A stretch of DNA of 64,000 nucleotides, taken from NCBI RefSeq assembly GCF_003664035.1, contig NZ_RCCK01000010.1:682001-746000 (forward strand), in the 5' to 3' direction. Each line of letters starts with the position of its first letter. Positions within the stretch are counted from its first letter, which is position 1. Below, one piece after another: positions 36,418 to 44,059 of the stretch. The stretch is from Pedobacter alluvionis (GTDB lineage: Bacteria > Bacteroidota > Bacteroidia > Sphingobacteriales > Sphingobacteriaceae). Under the pieces are notes generated by a model. The model searched no databases, was not told the origin of the DNA, and worked only from the letters and a program-made list of their open reading frames with translations. The translations under genes and the position numbers were made by a program.

Positions 36418-37578
36418 CTATCCTTCCTGCCAGCTCTTGTGGTAATTTTCGTCTTCAATATCCACGGCGTCCTGTGTAAGCATTAAAGGTTTAAAAGGAT
36501 CGATCATTACCGCCAGCTCATCTGTTTTTTCTTTTCCAATCGATTTTTCTACAGTACCTGGATGTGGCCCATGTGGAATACCGCCTGGATGTAAGGTAAT
36601 CTGACCTTTAACCACACTCTTGCGGCTCATAAAATCACCATCTACATAATAAAGCACCTCGTCGCTATCTACATTGCTATGGTTATAGGGTGCGGGAATA
36701 GAATCGGGATGGTAATCGTATTTTCGGGGAACAAACGAGCAAACCACAAAATTATGTCCTTCGAAAGTTTGATGAACCGGAGGCGGTTGGTGCAGGCGGC
36801 CTGTTATCGGCTCAAAATCGTGGATAGAGAAAGCGTATGGATAATGATAACCATCCCAGCCTACATAATCAAAAGGATGTGTACCATAAGTATAGGGATA
36901 AATTAACCCCTGTTTTTTAATGAGTACTTTAAAATCGCCGTACTCATCATGTGTTTGCAGGTTTTCTGGTAGTCTCAAATCACGTTCACAATAAGGAGCA
37001 TGTTCCATTAACTGTCCAAACTGGTTTAAATATCTTTTTGGCGGTCTTAGCGGACTAAAACTTTCTACAATAAACAACCTGTTTTGTTCGGTATCAAATT
37101 CCATCTGATAGATGGTCCCCCTTGGAATGATCAGGTAATCGCCATAAGCAAACTTAATTTCTCCGAATCCAGTTTTCAGCTTTCCAGAACCTTCATGTAT
37201 GAAGATCATCTCGTCGGCCTGACTATTTTTGTAGAAATAGTCGGTCATTGATTTTCTTGGCGCAGCCAGAACGATATGCAAATCGCTGTTTACCAGAACG
37301 GCTTTTCTGCTTTCTAGAAAATCATCTTCAGGTTTAATATTGAAACCGATTAAACTGGTGTGTTTCAGGTGTTTTTCGCGTGCAATTTTTGGCTCAACAC
37401 TATAAGGCTCGCCCAAATGTTTTACCATGGTTGGCGGGTGACAATGATAAACCAACGAATATAAACTGGAAAAACCTTCGGTTGATACCAATTCTTCGGC
37501 ATAAAGATTTCCATCAGGTTTACGAAAAACCGTGTGACGTTTAGCTGGAATCTGCCCCAATTTATGATAAATAGGCAT
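36418..37578 (-). CDS. hmgA: Homogentisate 1,2-dioxygenase
   Basis: This Fe(II) cupin enzyme opens the homogentisate ring to maleylacetoacetate. The product is 386 residues, the shorter bacterial form. Family features include FSSLYSLVYHCHPPT, the GDYLIIPRGTIYQ cupin strand, and the metal region with FVPRKYDYHPDSIPAPYNHS followed by LHPGGIPHGPHPG. It lies just upstream of hppD on the same strand and divergent from the FAH-family gene. Confidence 0.95.
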   Translation of the reverse strand: MPIYHKLGQIPAKRHTVFRKPDGNLYAEELVSTEGFSSLYSLVYHCHPPTMVKHLGEPYSVEPKIAREKHLKHTSLIGFNIKPEDDFLESRKAVLVNSDLHIVLAAPRKSMTDYFYKNSQADEMIFIHEGSGKLKTGFGEIKFAYGDYLIIPRGTIYQMEFDTEQNRLFIVESFSPLRPPKRYLNQFGQLMEHAPYCERDLRLPENLQTHDEYGDFKVLIKKQGLIYPYTYGTHPFDYVGWDGYHYPYAFSIHDFEPITGRLHQPPPVHQTFEGHNFVVCSFVPRKYDYHPDSIPAPYNHSNVDSDEVLYYVDGDFMSRKSVVKGQITLHPGGIPHGPHPGTVEKSIGKEKTDELAVMIDPFKPLMLTQDAVDIEDENYHKSWQEG

Positions 37579-37674
37579 AATGATATGATGTTATTATGGT
37601 TAGATAAGAAAAATCCTAATGAATTAACAATTAAAACGGCAAGGCGTTTCAATTAAAAAGAAAGGTGAATGAAA

Positions 37675-37776
37675 TTACAGTGAATACTGAGCCATGATCA
37701 GCTTGGATAGCATCTTATAGCGACGAGCTGCAATAGCGTCGTTTACCAGATTAATATGTAATGCTTTTAAGATCAT
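37675..37776 (-). CDS. Possible small protein, 33 residues, upstream of hmgA
   Basis: The minus strand encodes MILKALHINLVNDAIAARR, then YKMLSKLIMAQYSL and a stop. Composition is protein-like, with helical amphipathic character and a basic centre. It lies within the 509-bp gap 37579-38087, in the likely hmgA leader. Length is too short to exclude chance; no family recognised. It could be a leader peptide or a decayed gene end. Confidence 0.3.
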   Translation of the reverse strand: MILKALHINLVNDAIAARRYKMLSKLIMAQYSL

Positions 37777-38087
37777 GGTTTTAATGGTACTAAGGTAAGT
37801 ATTTTATTTAAAAGCTGAAATTTTAATGTGATATATATACACCTCAGAGAGAGCCGCACCGTTGGTTATTGCCAGAGGTTAACATTTTGTATTGGCTGTT
37901 AGTGCACAATAGGGATGCTGCGTAGGTTATTGATTGATTGATTACGCTCTAACAAAAACTGCAACCAAAGATTTTCCTTTCAATTAAATCTAACCTTCAG
38001 AATATATCTTTTTAAAATAATACCGCGTAAGTTTAATTTTGAATAGCCTAATTGCTTAGCTTTACCGCGTATTTAACCAAATCATAT
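37777..38087. other. Intergenic region between hmgA leader and FAH-family gene
   Basis: AT-rich sequence with a GTGATATATATAC stretch and a TTGATTGATTGATT short repeat near 37930. I see no repeat of the dispersed families and no terminator. It should carry the divergent promoters for hmgA and the FAH-family gene. Confidence 0.4.
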
Positions 38088-39086
38088 ATGAAACTAGTAT
38101 CCTATAAAACCGAAGACAGAGAGCATCTTGGTGTGTTTGTAAATGGGCATATCTATAATTTAAATAGCTGCGATAAGCTTATTCCTGACAACATGAACGA
38201 ATTTTTGAAGGGAGGAGAGGTATTAATGGAAAGAGCAAAACGCATTGATGATCAGATTAAAGAAGGAAGCCTGGAGGCCAAAGAAGAAATTTTTTATGAG
38301 ATTTTGGCGCCTGTTCCACATCCAACCAGCTGTCGTGATGGATACGCTTTCAGGCAACATGTTGCTGCTGCACGTAGAAACAGAAAGGTCGATATGATCC
38401 CTCAATTTGATGAGTATCCGATCTTTTATTTTACCAATCACAACGCTATTCAGGGTACGGGAGAGATAGAATGCATGCCAGATCATTTTGATAAACTGGA
38501 TTTCGAATTAGAACTTGCTATTGTTATCGGTAAAAAAGGTAGAAATATTAAAGCTGCTGAGGCTGATGAATACATTGCAGGTTATATGGTAATGAACGAT
38601 ATGAGCGCCCGTACTTTGCAGATGGAAGAGATGTTGTTGAATTTAGGCCCTGCAAAAGGAAAAGATTTTTCTACCGTAATTGGTCCATGGCTGGTAACGC
38701 CTGATGAATTATTGCAGTATAAGGTTGCTCCTAAAGAAGGACATGTAGGTAATGCTTACGATCTTAAAATGACCTGCAGAGTAAACGGTATCGAAGTTTC
38801 GAAAGGAAATGCTGCTGATATGGACTGGACTTTTGCCGAAATTATAGAACGTTGTGCTTACGGGGTCGACATCCTTCCTGGTGATGTAATTGGTTCAGGA
38901 ACAGTGGGTACGGGTTGTTTCTTAGAGTTAAACGGTACTGGTTTACTTAACGATCCAAATTATAAAGTACAATGGTTACAGCCAGGTGATGTTGTGGAGA
39001 TGGAAATAACAGGGCTTGGTGCTTTGACCAATACGATTACGAAGGCTGGTACGGATTTTTCGATTTTAGCGTTGAAAAAAAAATAA
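38088..39086 (+). CDS. Fumarylacetoacetate hydrolase family protein
   Basis: The ATG at 38088 gives a 332-residue protein starting MKLVSYKTEDREHLGVF; an alternative upstream start at 38052 would add 12 residues without homology. The FAH fold is shown by the metal-binding DFELELAIVIGKKGRNI, GYMVMNDMSARTLQ and DVIGSGTVGTGCFLEL. In this context it is the likely fumarylacetoacetase that yields fumarate and acetoacetate. The family also contains acylpyruvases, so specificity is inferred from hppD and hmgA next door. Confidence 0.9.
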   Translation: MKLVSYKTEDREHLGVFVNGHIYNLNSCDKLIPDNMNEFLKGGEVLMERAKRIDDQIKEGSLEAKEEIFYEILAPVPHPTSCRDGYAFRQHVAAARRNRKVDMIPQFDEYPIFYFTNHNAIQGTGEIECMPDHFDKLDFELELAIVIGKKGRNIKAAEADEYIAGYMVMNDMSARTLQMEEMLLNLGPAKGKDFSTVIGPWLVTPDELLQYKVAPKEGHVGNAYDLKMTCRVNGIEVSKGNAADMDWTFAEIIERCAYGVDILPGDVIGSGTVGTGCFLELNGTGLLNDPNYKVQWLQPGDVVEMEITGLGALTNTITKAGTDFSILALKKK

Positions 39087-39143
39087 AGTAAAGTCGTCTC
39101 TATCCGAGAGTTTCGGGTTTAGTTCAAATCTTATATAAAAGTC

Positions 39144-39222
39144 GTCATTTCGAGCGGAGTGCAACGAAGTCGAGAAATCTATTATAGATATCTCCATTAC
39201 GCTACGCTTCAGTCGAGATGAC
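39144..39222. repeat. 79-bp palindromic repeat (GTCATCTCGACTGAAGC family), copy 2
   Basis: It is in inverse orientation to the copies at 35021 and 50784: GTCATTTCGAGCGGAGTGC at the left and GCTTCAGTCGAGATGAC at the right. It lies between the FAH-family and flavin reductase genes. Confidence 0.72.
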
Positions 39223-39284
39223 GACATTTTTCGAGTTATAACTTCTTTTAAACTATTGCGTTCAACATTTAACTCAATAAAACC

Positions 39285-40172
39285 TTGCTGACCCTAAATA
39301 CCTCCAATTTAACGCCTGTAGAGCTACAAAACTACCTGCAGTACGCTATCGCCCCGCGACCGATCTGTTTTGCCTCCACTATTGATGCCGAAGGAAATAT
39401 AAATTTAAGCCCCTTCAGTTTCTTTAATATGTTTAGTACCAATCCACCCATCTGTATTTTTTCCCCATCGAGGAGGGTGCGCGATAATACGACCAAACAC
39501 ACTTTAGAGAATGTTCATCAGGTAAAAGAGTGTGTGATCAATATAGTAAACTACGATATGGTGCAGCAGATGAGCCTGGCCAGTACCGAATATGCCAAAG
39601 GCATAAACGAGTTTGAGAAAGCTGGTTTTACCATGTTGAAATCTGATCTGGTTCGGCCGCCAAGAGTTGCTGAGGCGCCAGTGCAGTTTGAGTGCGTGGT
39701 GAATGAAGTAATTTCGTTGGGCGATAAGCATGGTGCAGGAAACCTGATTCTGGCTGAAATAAAAGTAATCCACATCAACGAAGCTATTTTAGACGAAAAC
39801 GGTAAAATAGATCAGCATAAAATCGATCTGGTAGCCCGTTTGGGCGGTGATTGGTATTGCAGAGTTACAAATGATAATTTGTTTAAAGTAGCAAAGCCCC
39901 TGGCTAAATTAGGTATCGGGGTTGATCGTTTACCACAATCAGTCCGCTTTTCTAAAGTATTAACCGGAAACGATTTAGGTATGCTCGGTAATGTTGAGCA
40001 AATACCCACTGATGAGGAAATTGATCTGATCAGTACAAATCCCGAAGTAAAAGAAGTACTCGATGCCACCATTGGCGACAGTACCAACCGTGAAAGGGAA
40101 TTGCATGAACTGGCTAAAAAGTTTCTTTTTAATGGAGATGTAGAACTTGCTTTAAAGGTTGTTTTACTTTAA
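39285..40172 (+). CDS. Flavin reductase family protein (FMN-binding split barrel)
   Basis: The 295-residue product belongs to the DIM6/NTAB flavin reductase family: APRPICFASTIDAEGNINL, SPFSFFNMFSTNPPICIFSP and HQVKECVINIVNYDMVQQMS. The start must be TTG at 39285, because an in-frame stop lies at 39270 and the first internal Met (FNMFS) is well inside the domain. Homologues often sit with aromatic catabolism genes, and this one follows the FAH-family gene on the same strand. Whether it serves an oxygenase here is not known. Confidence 0.85.
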   Translation: MLTLNTSNLTPVELQNYLQYAIAPRPICFASTIDAEGNINLSPFSFFNMFSTNPPICIFSPSRRVRDNTTKHTLENVHQVKECVINIVNYDMVQQMSLASTEYAKGINEFEKAGFTMLKSDLVRPPRVAEAPVQFECVVNEVISLGDKHGAGNLILAEIKVIHINEAILDENGKIDQHKIDLVARLGGDWYCRVTNDNLFKVAKPLAKLGIGVDRLPQSVRFSKVLTGNDLGMLGNVEQIPTDEEIDLISTNPEVKEVLDATIGDSTNRERELHELAKKFLFNGDVELALKVVLL

Positions 40173-40226
40173 AAGTTTTAAATATGACTTAGTATTTTGC
40201 TATATTGGTACTAAAATTATAGTCGT

Positions 40227-40775
40227 ATGGAGAATTTTTCACTGAATGAAAAGTATATTTCTATTATCTATAAGAAAATACGTCGACAGATTCCAAGTAC
40301 AAATGAAATTGCATCATGGTCGCCAGAAAGACGTCCAGATGGAGAAGTAAGACTTATTTTTTCGGTTATAAGTAGATATATACATACTGATAGGATAGGC
40401 GCAGAAATTGTTACTTACCTGGTAAATCCAAAAAATAATGAACCTGGAATATTGCTAAAAATGGTGAAGTCAGGTATAAATTATACAATAGATGAATTTA
40501 AACCTTTTATTTTAAAAAGTTTTGGTTCTATAGGGTTTTCAGTCGGTGCAGAGATTGGTGTTAAAATGGAATGGGCTAAATACCTTAACAAACTGAACAA
40601 CCGGCCTGATAAATTATTAAGAACTGCAAGTTATATCCGTAAAGGAACTGCAATTTCTAAAATAGCAAAATTTTCAGGCAAAGTAATGAAGAAATCAGGT
40701 ATAGCATTGGATTTATTAGGTACTGCCTTTATTTATTATGATATTTTTAAGCGCAGGATCACCTTCCATAATTGA
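40227..40775 (+). CDS. Hypothetical protein, possibly frameshifted at its 3' end
   Basis: The 182-residue product is AT-rich compared with neighbours and has no recognised family. The C-terminal third has a Gly/Ala/Ile pattern (SKIAKFSGKVMKKSGIALDL, LGTAFIYYDI) like the pretoxin helix region of polymorphic toxins. After T5 at 40744-40748 the +1 frame continues as LSAGSPSIIDEDKIIQSTID and on to a stop at 40851, which would overlap the next gene by about 30 bp. Removing one T would join the two parts. I infer a frameshift or sequence error; function is unknown. Confidence 0.55.
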   Translation: MENFSLNEKYISIIYKKIRRQIPSTNEIASWSPERRPDGEVRLIFSVISRYIHTDRIGAEIVTYLVNPKNNEPGILLKMVKSGINYTIDEFKPFILKSFGSIGFSVGAEIGVKMEWAKYLNKLNNRPDKLLRTASYIRKGTAISKIAKFSGKVMKKSGIALDLLGTAFIYYDIFKRRITFHN

Positions 40776-40820
40776 TGAAGATAAAATAATTCAGTCTACA
40801 ATAGATGAAATTTCCAAATT

Positions 40821-41339
40821 ATGTCAAAAGAGCCGTCCATACAACCTATAATTTATAAATCTAATTACCCTATTAGCATTTATTTGCTTATTTTTCTACC
40901 TATTATAGGTATTTTACTTACAGTTTTTTACAATGCTAATTTTTTTGCATTGATAATCTATTTACCGATTTTCCTTATTATATTTTATACATTTTTCTCA
41001 CGGTATGCTGCTAGGGTTGAAATAAATAATTCTTTCGAAATGAAAGTATATTATTTTTTTTCCTGGAATAGAAATTTTAGTGTAAATCTGTTTATTGTTA
41101 AAAGTTTTGACTATGCAAGAGGTTTTTATGATCCATTTGATGATAGAAGATTAGGCTATTTTGGCTTTTTAAGAAGGTGTTATGATCTGATTATGTTGTT
41201 CGAAAGTGATCAAAATAGGCAAAAGGAGTATAAAGTCAATTTTAGGATAGGGGTCTTTAAAAAAGTAATTAATATTTTAAATAAAGAGGCAAAGATTAAT
41301 CTTATAAAATTAAAGAGTACAGAAAATATAATTTGGTGA
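40821..41339 (+). CDS. Hypothetical membrane protein, possible immunity-type partner
   Basis: The 172-residue protein has two adjacent transmembrane helices (about residues 17-34 and 36-58) followed by a soluble, positively charged domain with DYARGFYDPFDDRRLGYF. It is AT-rich like the preceding gene and has no recognised family. Its ATG lies within the shifted extension of that gene, so the two are probably a unit. A membrane-anchored immunity or inner-membrane partner role is a guess from arrangement only. Confidence 0.55.
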   Translation: MSKEPSIQPIIYKSNYPISIYLLIFLPIIGILLTVFYNANFFALIIYLPIFLIIFYTFFSRYAARVEINNSFEMKVYYFFSWNRNFSVNLFIVKSFDYARGFYDPFDDRRLGYFGFLRRCYDLIMLFESDQNRQKEYKVNFRIGVFKKVINILNKEAKINLIKLKSTENIIW

Positions 41340-41349
41340 TTTTTCGGCT

Positions 41350-41955
41350 ATGCACACAATTGCTCAGGTAGACCAGTACATTATCAATTCGGCAGCATTT
41401 GCCATACCGATTTTAGATCATTTAAGAAACCTGGTGCATAAAGCCGATGCTCGTATTGAAGAGAAAATTAAATGGGGGATGCCTTTTTTTGATTTCAAAG
41501 GCACGGTTTGTCACATGGCTTCCTTTAAGAATCATTGTGCCTTTGGCTTTTGGAAAGGCTCGTTAATGCAAGATGAGTATGGCATTTTTAAAGAACATTC
41601 GGAAGCCATGGGTTTATTGGGTAAAATAAAATCTTTTGACGATTTGCCACCTGATGAAATTCTGATCGCTTATATTCAGCAAGCCATTCAATTAAATGAG
41701 GATAATGTAAAACTGCCACCAAAAACAAAAGCTACTGAAAAGAAAGAACTGGTTATACCTGAATATTTTATGGAAGCTTTACAAGAAGACCCGGAAGCTT
41801 TAACGGTATTTCAGAATTTCAGTCCATCCAATAAAAAAGATTATGTATTGTGGCTTGATGAAGCTAAAACGGAAGCAACCAGAATAAAAAGATTGGAAAC
41901 CACTCTGGCGTGGCTTGCAGAAGGCAAAACCAGAATGTGGAAGTATAAAAAATAA
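41350..41955 (+). CDS. YdeI/OmpD-associated family protein (DUF1801 plus C-terminal domain)
   Basis: The 201-residue cytoplasmic protein starts with a DUF1801-type domain (LRNLVHKADARIEEKIKWGM, PFFDFKGTVCHMASFKNHCA, FGFWKGSLM). It ends with the YdeI C-terminal module: IPEYFMEALQEDPEALTVFQ, NFSPSNKKDYVLWLDEAKTE, TRIKRLETTLAWLAEGKTRM. The family is common in Bacteroidota; the enzymatic role is unknown. The stop codon abuts that of the convergent C40 peptidase gene with no room for a terminator. Confidence 0.88.
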   Translation: MHTIAQVDQYIINSAAFAIPILDHLRNLVHKADARIEEKIKWGMPFFDFKGTVCHMASFKNHCAFGFWKGSLMQDEYGIFKEHSEAMGLLGKIKSFDDLPPDEILIAYIQQAIQLNEDNVKLPPKTKATEKKELVIPEYFMEALQEDPEALTVFQNFSPSNKKDYVLWLDEAKTEATRIKRLETTLAWLAEGKTRMWKYKK

Positions 41956-42501
41956 TTAGAGGATACTTACAATTTTCATAAAACGGGCTTTATAATGACC
42001 TTCAAGATCGGTAATGGTTACCTGGTGCGCTTTACCTGAAGAGGCATGAATAAATTTAATTCCGTTTTCATCAATAGAATAAACAATCCCAACATGACCG
42101 ATTCTTCTTATTCTTGAATTACTGCCTGTAAAAATCAATACGTCGCCTACTTTTGCATTTTCTAAACTGGTTTCTTTACCCGCATAGCTAAACTCTCTTG
42201 AAGAACGTGGAACTTTAAAGCCAAAATTACTGAACACGTAACTCACAAAACCAGAACAGTCGAAACCAACCTTCGGGTTGCTTGTAGCATAACGATAGGG
42301 GATACCTAACATACTTTTAGCAAAATCGATAAGGGTTGTGGAGTTTGTGGAAGAGTTATTTTCCGTAACTGTTGTATTTTTTGGAAGGCTTGCAACTAAT
42401 TTCTTTACCAGTTCCTGGTATTGCGCGGGTAAGATTGTTTGGGCTTTTCCTGCTGTGGCAGACAAAATGAAAAACAAAATCGGGACTATTATTTTCTTCA
42501 T
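41956..42501 (-). CDS. C40-family (NlpC/P60) peptidase
   Basis: With the ATG at 42501 the product is 181 residues with a signal peptide (MKKIIVPILFFILSATAGKA). The NlpC/P60 catalytic Cys lies in VGFDCSGFVSYVF, the His in RIGHVGIVYSIDENG, and the third polar residue in the HASSGK segment. It would cleave D-Glu-DAP-type bonds in cell-wall peptides in the periplasm. An ATG four codons upstream (42513) is less likely. The preceding gene has its own terminator, so this is a separate unit. Confidence 0.92.
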   Translation of the reverse strand: MKKIIVPILFFILSATAGKAQTILPAQYQELVKKLVASLPKNTTVTENNSSTNSTTLIDFAKSMLGIPYRYATSNPKVGFDCSGFVSYVFSNFGFKVPRSSREFSYAGKETSLENAKVGDVLIFTGSNSRIRRIGHVGIVYSIDENGIKFIHASSGKAHQVTITDLEGHYKARFMKIVSIL

Positions 42502-42570
42502 ATGTGGAACCAAAGATATAAAAAATATCTAAAGTCGGTTAAAATGTTGAAAATGAGTTAAAACAAAAAA

Positions 42571-42592
42571 GTCCGGGTTAACTTACCCGGAC
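42571..42592 (-). terminator. Intrinsic terminator of the DUF4870-like gene
   Basis: The stem GTCCGGGTTA / TAACTTACCCGGAC (core GTCCGGGT / ACCCGGAC) is followed on the minus strand by a T-run (A-run 42564-42570 on the plus strand). Confidence 0.85.
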
Positions 42593-42615
42593 CTGATTAA
42601 AATATTTGGCTTCGA

Positions 42616-42978
42616 TTAAATACTTGGGAACATAGTTTGTGCTTTGTCGCCGATTAACGGAAGCGGTTTTTGTTCACTATTATTCGCACTTATAGCACCT
42701 ATGATGATCAAAATAATGTAGGCAATATAAACTACAAAACTTAAATAACCAATTAGAGCGATTGGCACAATCATGATCAATATAGTTACCGCTACATAAA
42801 GTACAATCATACCCAAATGAAGCAATAATGACTGTCTTAAATGATAACTTGACAGCGCTGTTTTGTTGTCTTTGTACATGGCAAAGTACGATATCAACCA
42901 CCCGAGTAGAAAAATGTAGCTAACAACAGCAGCATTTTTTCCACTGTCGACTGTTTTAAAAGGGGAATTTGTTTCCAT
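42616..42978 (-). CDS. DUF4870-like small membrane protein
   Basis: The 120-residue product has three hydrophobic segments: NAAVVSYIFLLGWLISYFAM, LLLHLGMIVLYVAVTILIMI and LSFVVYIAYIILIIIGAISA. A charged turn DNKTALSSYHLRQSL between helices 1 and 2 matches DUF4870/Tic20-like small membrane proteins. Function is unknown. It stands alone with a terminator. Confidence 0.8.
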   Translation of the reverse strand: METNSPFKTVDSGKNAAVVSYIFLLGWLISYFAMYKDNKTALSSYHLRQSLLLHLGMIVLYVAVTILIMIVPIALIGYLSFVVYIAYIILIIIGAISANNSEQKPLPLIGDKAQTMFPSI

Positions 42979-43029
42979 AGATTTTTTTAGTTTTTCAATT
43001 ACTGCCGTAAATTACTAAAAATTATCATA

Positions 43030-43731
43030 CTATGGTGTAGTAACTGCTACTGGTAAAATTTTTCCATTAAAAAATTTATGTCCGGTTTTTGCAAAATCAG
43101 CCACATATTTTCCCATTTCAAAAGCCATCACCGGGCTTTGATAGCCAGGGAAAGCTGCTTCCAGCATCTCAGTCTGTGCAGACCCTAATGCAAGGCAATT
43201 AATTTTAATTCCGGTTTCAGCTAATTCAAAAGCCAAACATTCTGTTAACGTGTGCAAGGCAGCTTTACTTGCCGAATAGGCAGAAAGCCCGGGGAATTTA
43301 ACACTCCCTTGAAAACCACCCATACTTCCAATGTTTACAATGTGGCTTCCGCTTTGCATTAAGGGCAAAATATGCTGAATCATCCTAAAATGCGAAATCA
43401 CATTGCTCTGTAACATCTCGCCCAGATCATTTTCTGTAGTTTCTAAAAAAGGTTTGTTAATTAAAGCACCCGCATTGTTGATCAGGATATCGATTGTACC
43501 CAAACGTTCTTTTAAAAAAGGTATCAGGGCAGTATAATCATCGTTTACAATGTCGAATTCTACCGGTAAAAAGGTGCAATCTGGATTAATGCCTTTAGCA
43601 ATTTCTAAGAGTTTACGCAGCTTATCTGCAGAACGGGCAATGGCAACAATCTTGTTTTCTTTATGTAAGCTAAACTCTAAAGCCGTTTCGAAACCGATTC
43701 CGCTGCTGGCACCTGTAATTATAATGTTCAT
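43030..43731 (-). CDS. Short-chain dehydrogenase/reductase
   Basis: The 233-residue classical SDR has the NAD(P) motif TGASSGIGFETA at the N-terminus, NNAG in DILINNAGALINK, the catalytic Ser in NIGSMGGFQGS, and YSASKAALH with the Tyr and Lys. The substrate is unknown. It lies downstream of PAH on the same strand, but a REP-bounded repeat separates them, so cotranscription is uncertain. It could act on pterins or aromatic compounds, but nothing in the sequence shows this. Confidence 0.9.
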   Translation of the reverse strand: MNIIITGASSGIGFETALEFSLHKENKIVAIARSADKLRKLLEIAKGINPDCTFLPVEFDIVNDDYTALIPFLKERLGTIDILINNAGALINKPFLETTENDLGEMLQSNVISHFRMIQHILPLMQSGSHIVNIGSMGGFQGSVKFPGLSAYSASKAALHTLTECLAFELAETGIKINCLALGSAQTEMLEAAFPGYQSPVMAFEMGKYVADFAKTGHKFFNGKILPVAVTTP

Positions 43732-43767
43732 TAAAAGGAATTAAAGTTAAAAGGTTCTTAATTATAG

Positions 43768-44053
43768 TCCTCGTTTGTAACGAGGATTATCGAGAATGGC
43801 GATTTTATCGCCAATTATTGTATCTTATTTTGTAAACGAAAAAATATAACAAACTAAACAAAATCATTCCTTAAATTTTTTGGTAAAATACACTATTTAA
43901 GTTTCGTTGTAATTTGCCGAAATGTTTGCGTAAACTAGCAATTGGATGCTTAATTTCAATTATCATATTCTAATTTAATTAAAAAACGGCTTGTTGAATA
44001 GTAGTAATCACATTACAAATGTGATTCTCTTCCATCCTCGTTACAAACGAGGA
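43768..44053. repeat. REP/REPIN-like element bounded by inverted palindromes
   Basis: The left palindrome TCCTCG-TTTGTAA-CGAGGA (43768-43786) and right palindrome TCCTCG-TTACAAA-CGAGGA (44035-44053) are exact reverse complements including the loop. A third palindrome AATCACATT-ACA-AATGTGATT is at 44006-44026. They span the 328-bp gap between PAH and the SDR gene. This is the layout of RAYT-mobilised REP doublets; no RAYT gene is in the window. Confidence 0.7.
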
Positions 44054-44059
44054 CGATAA

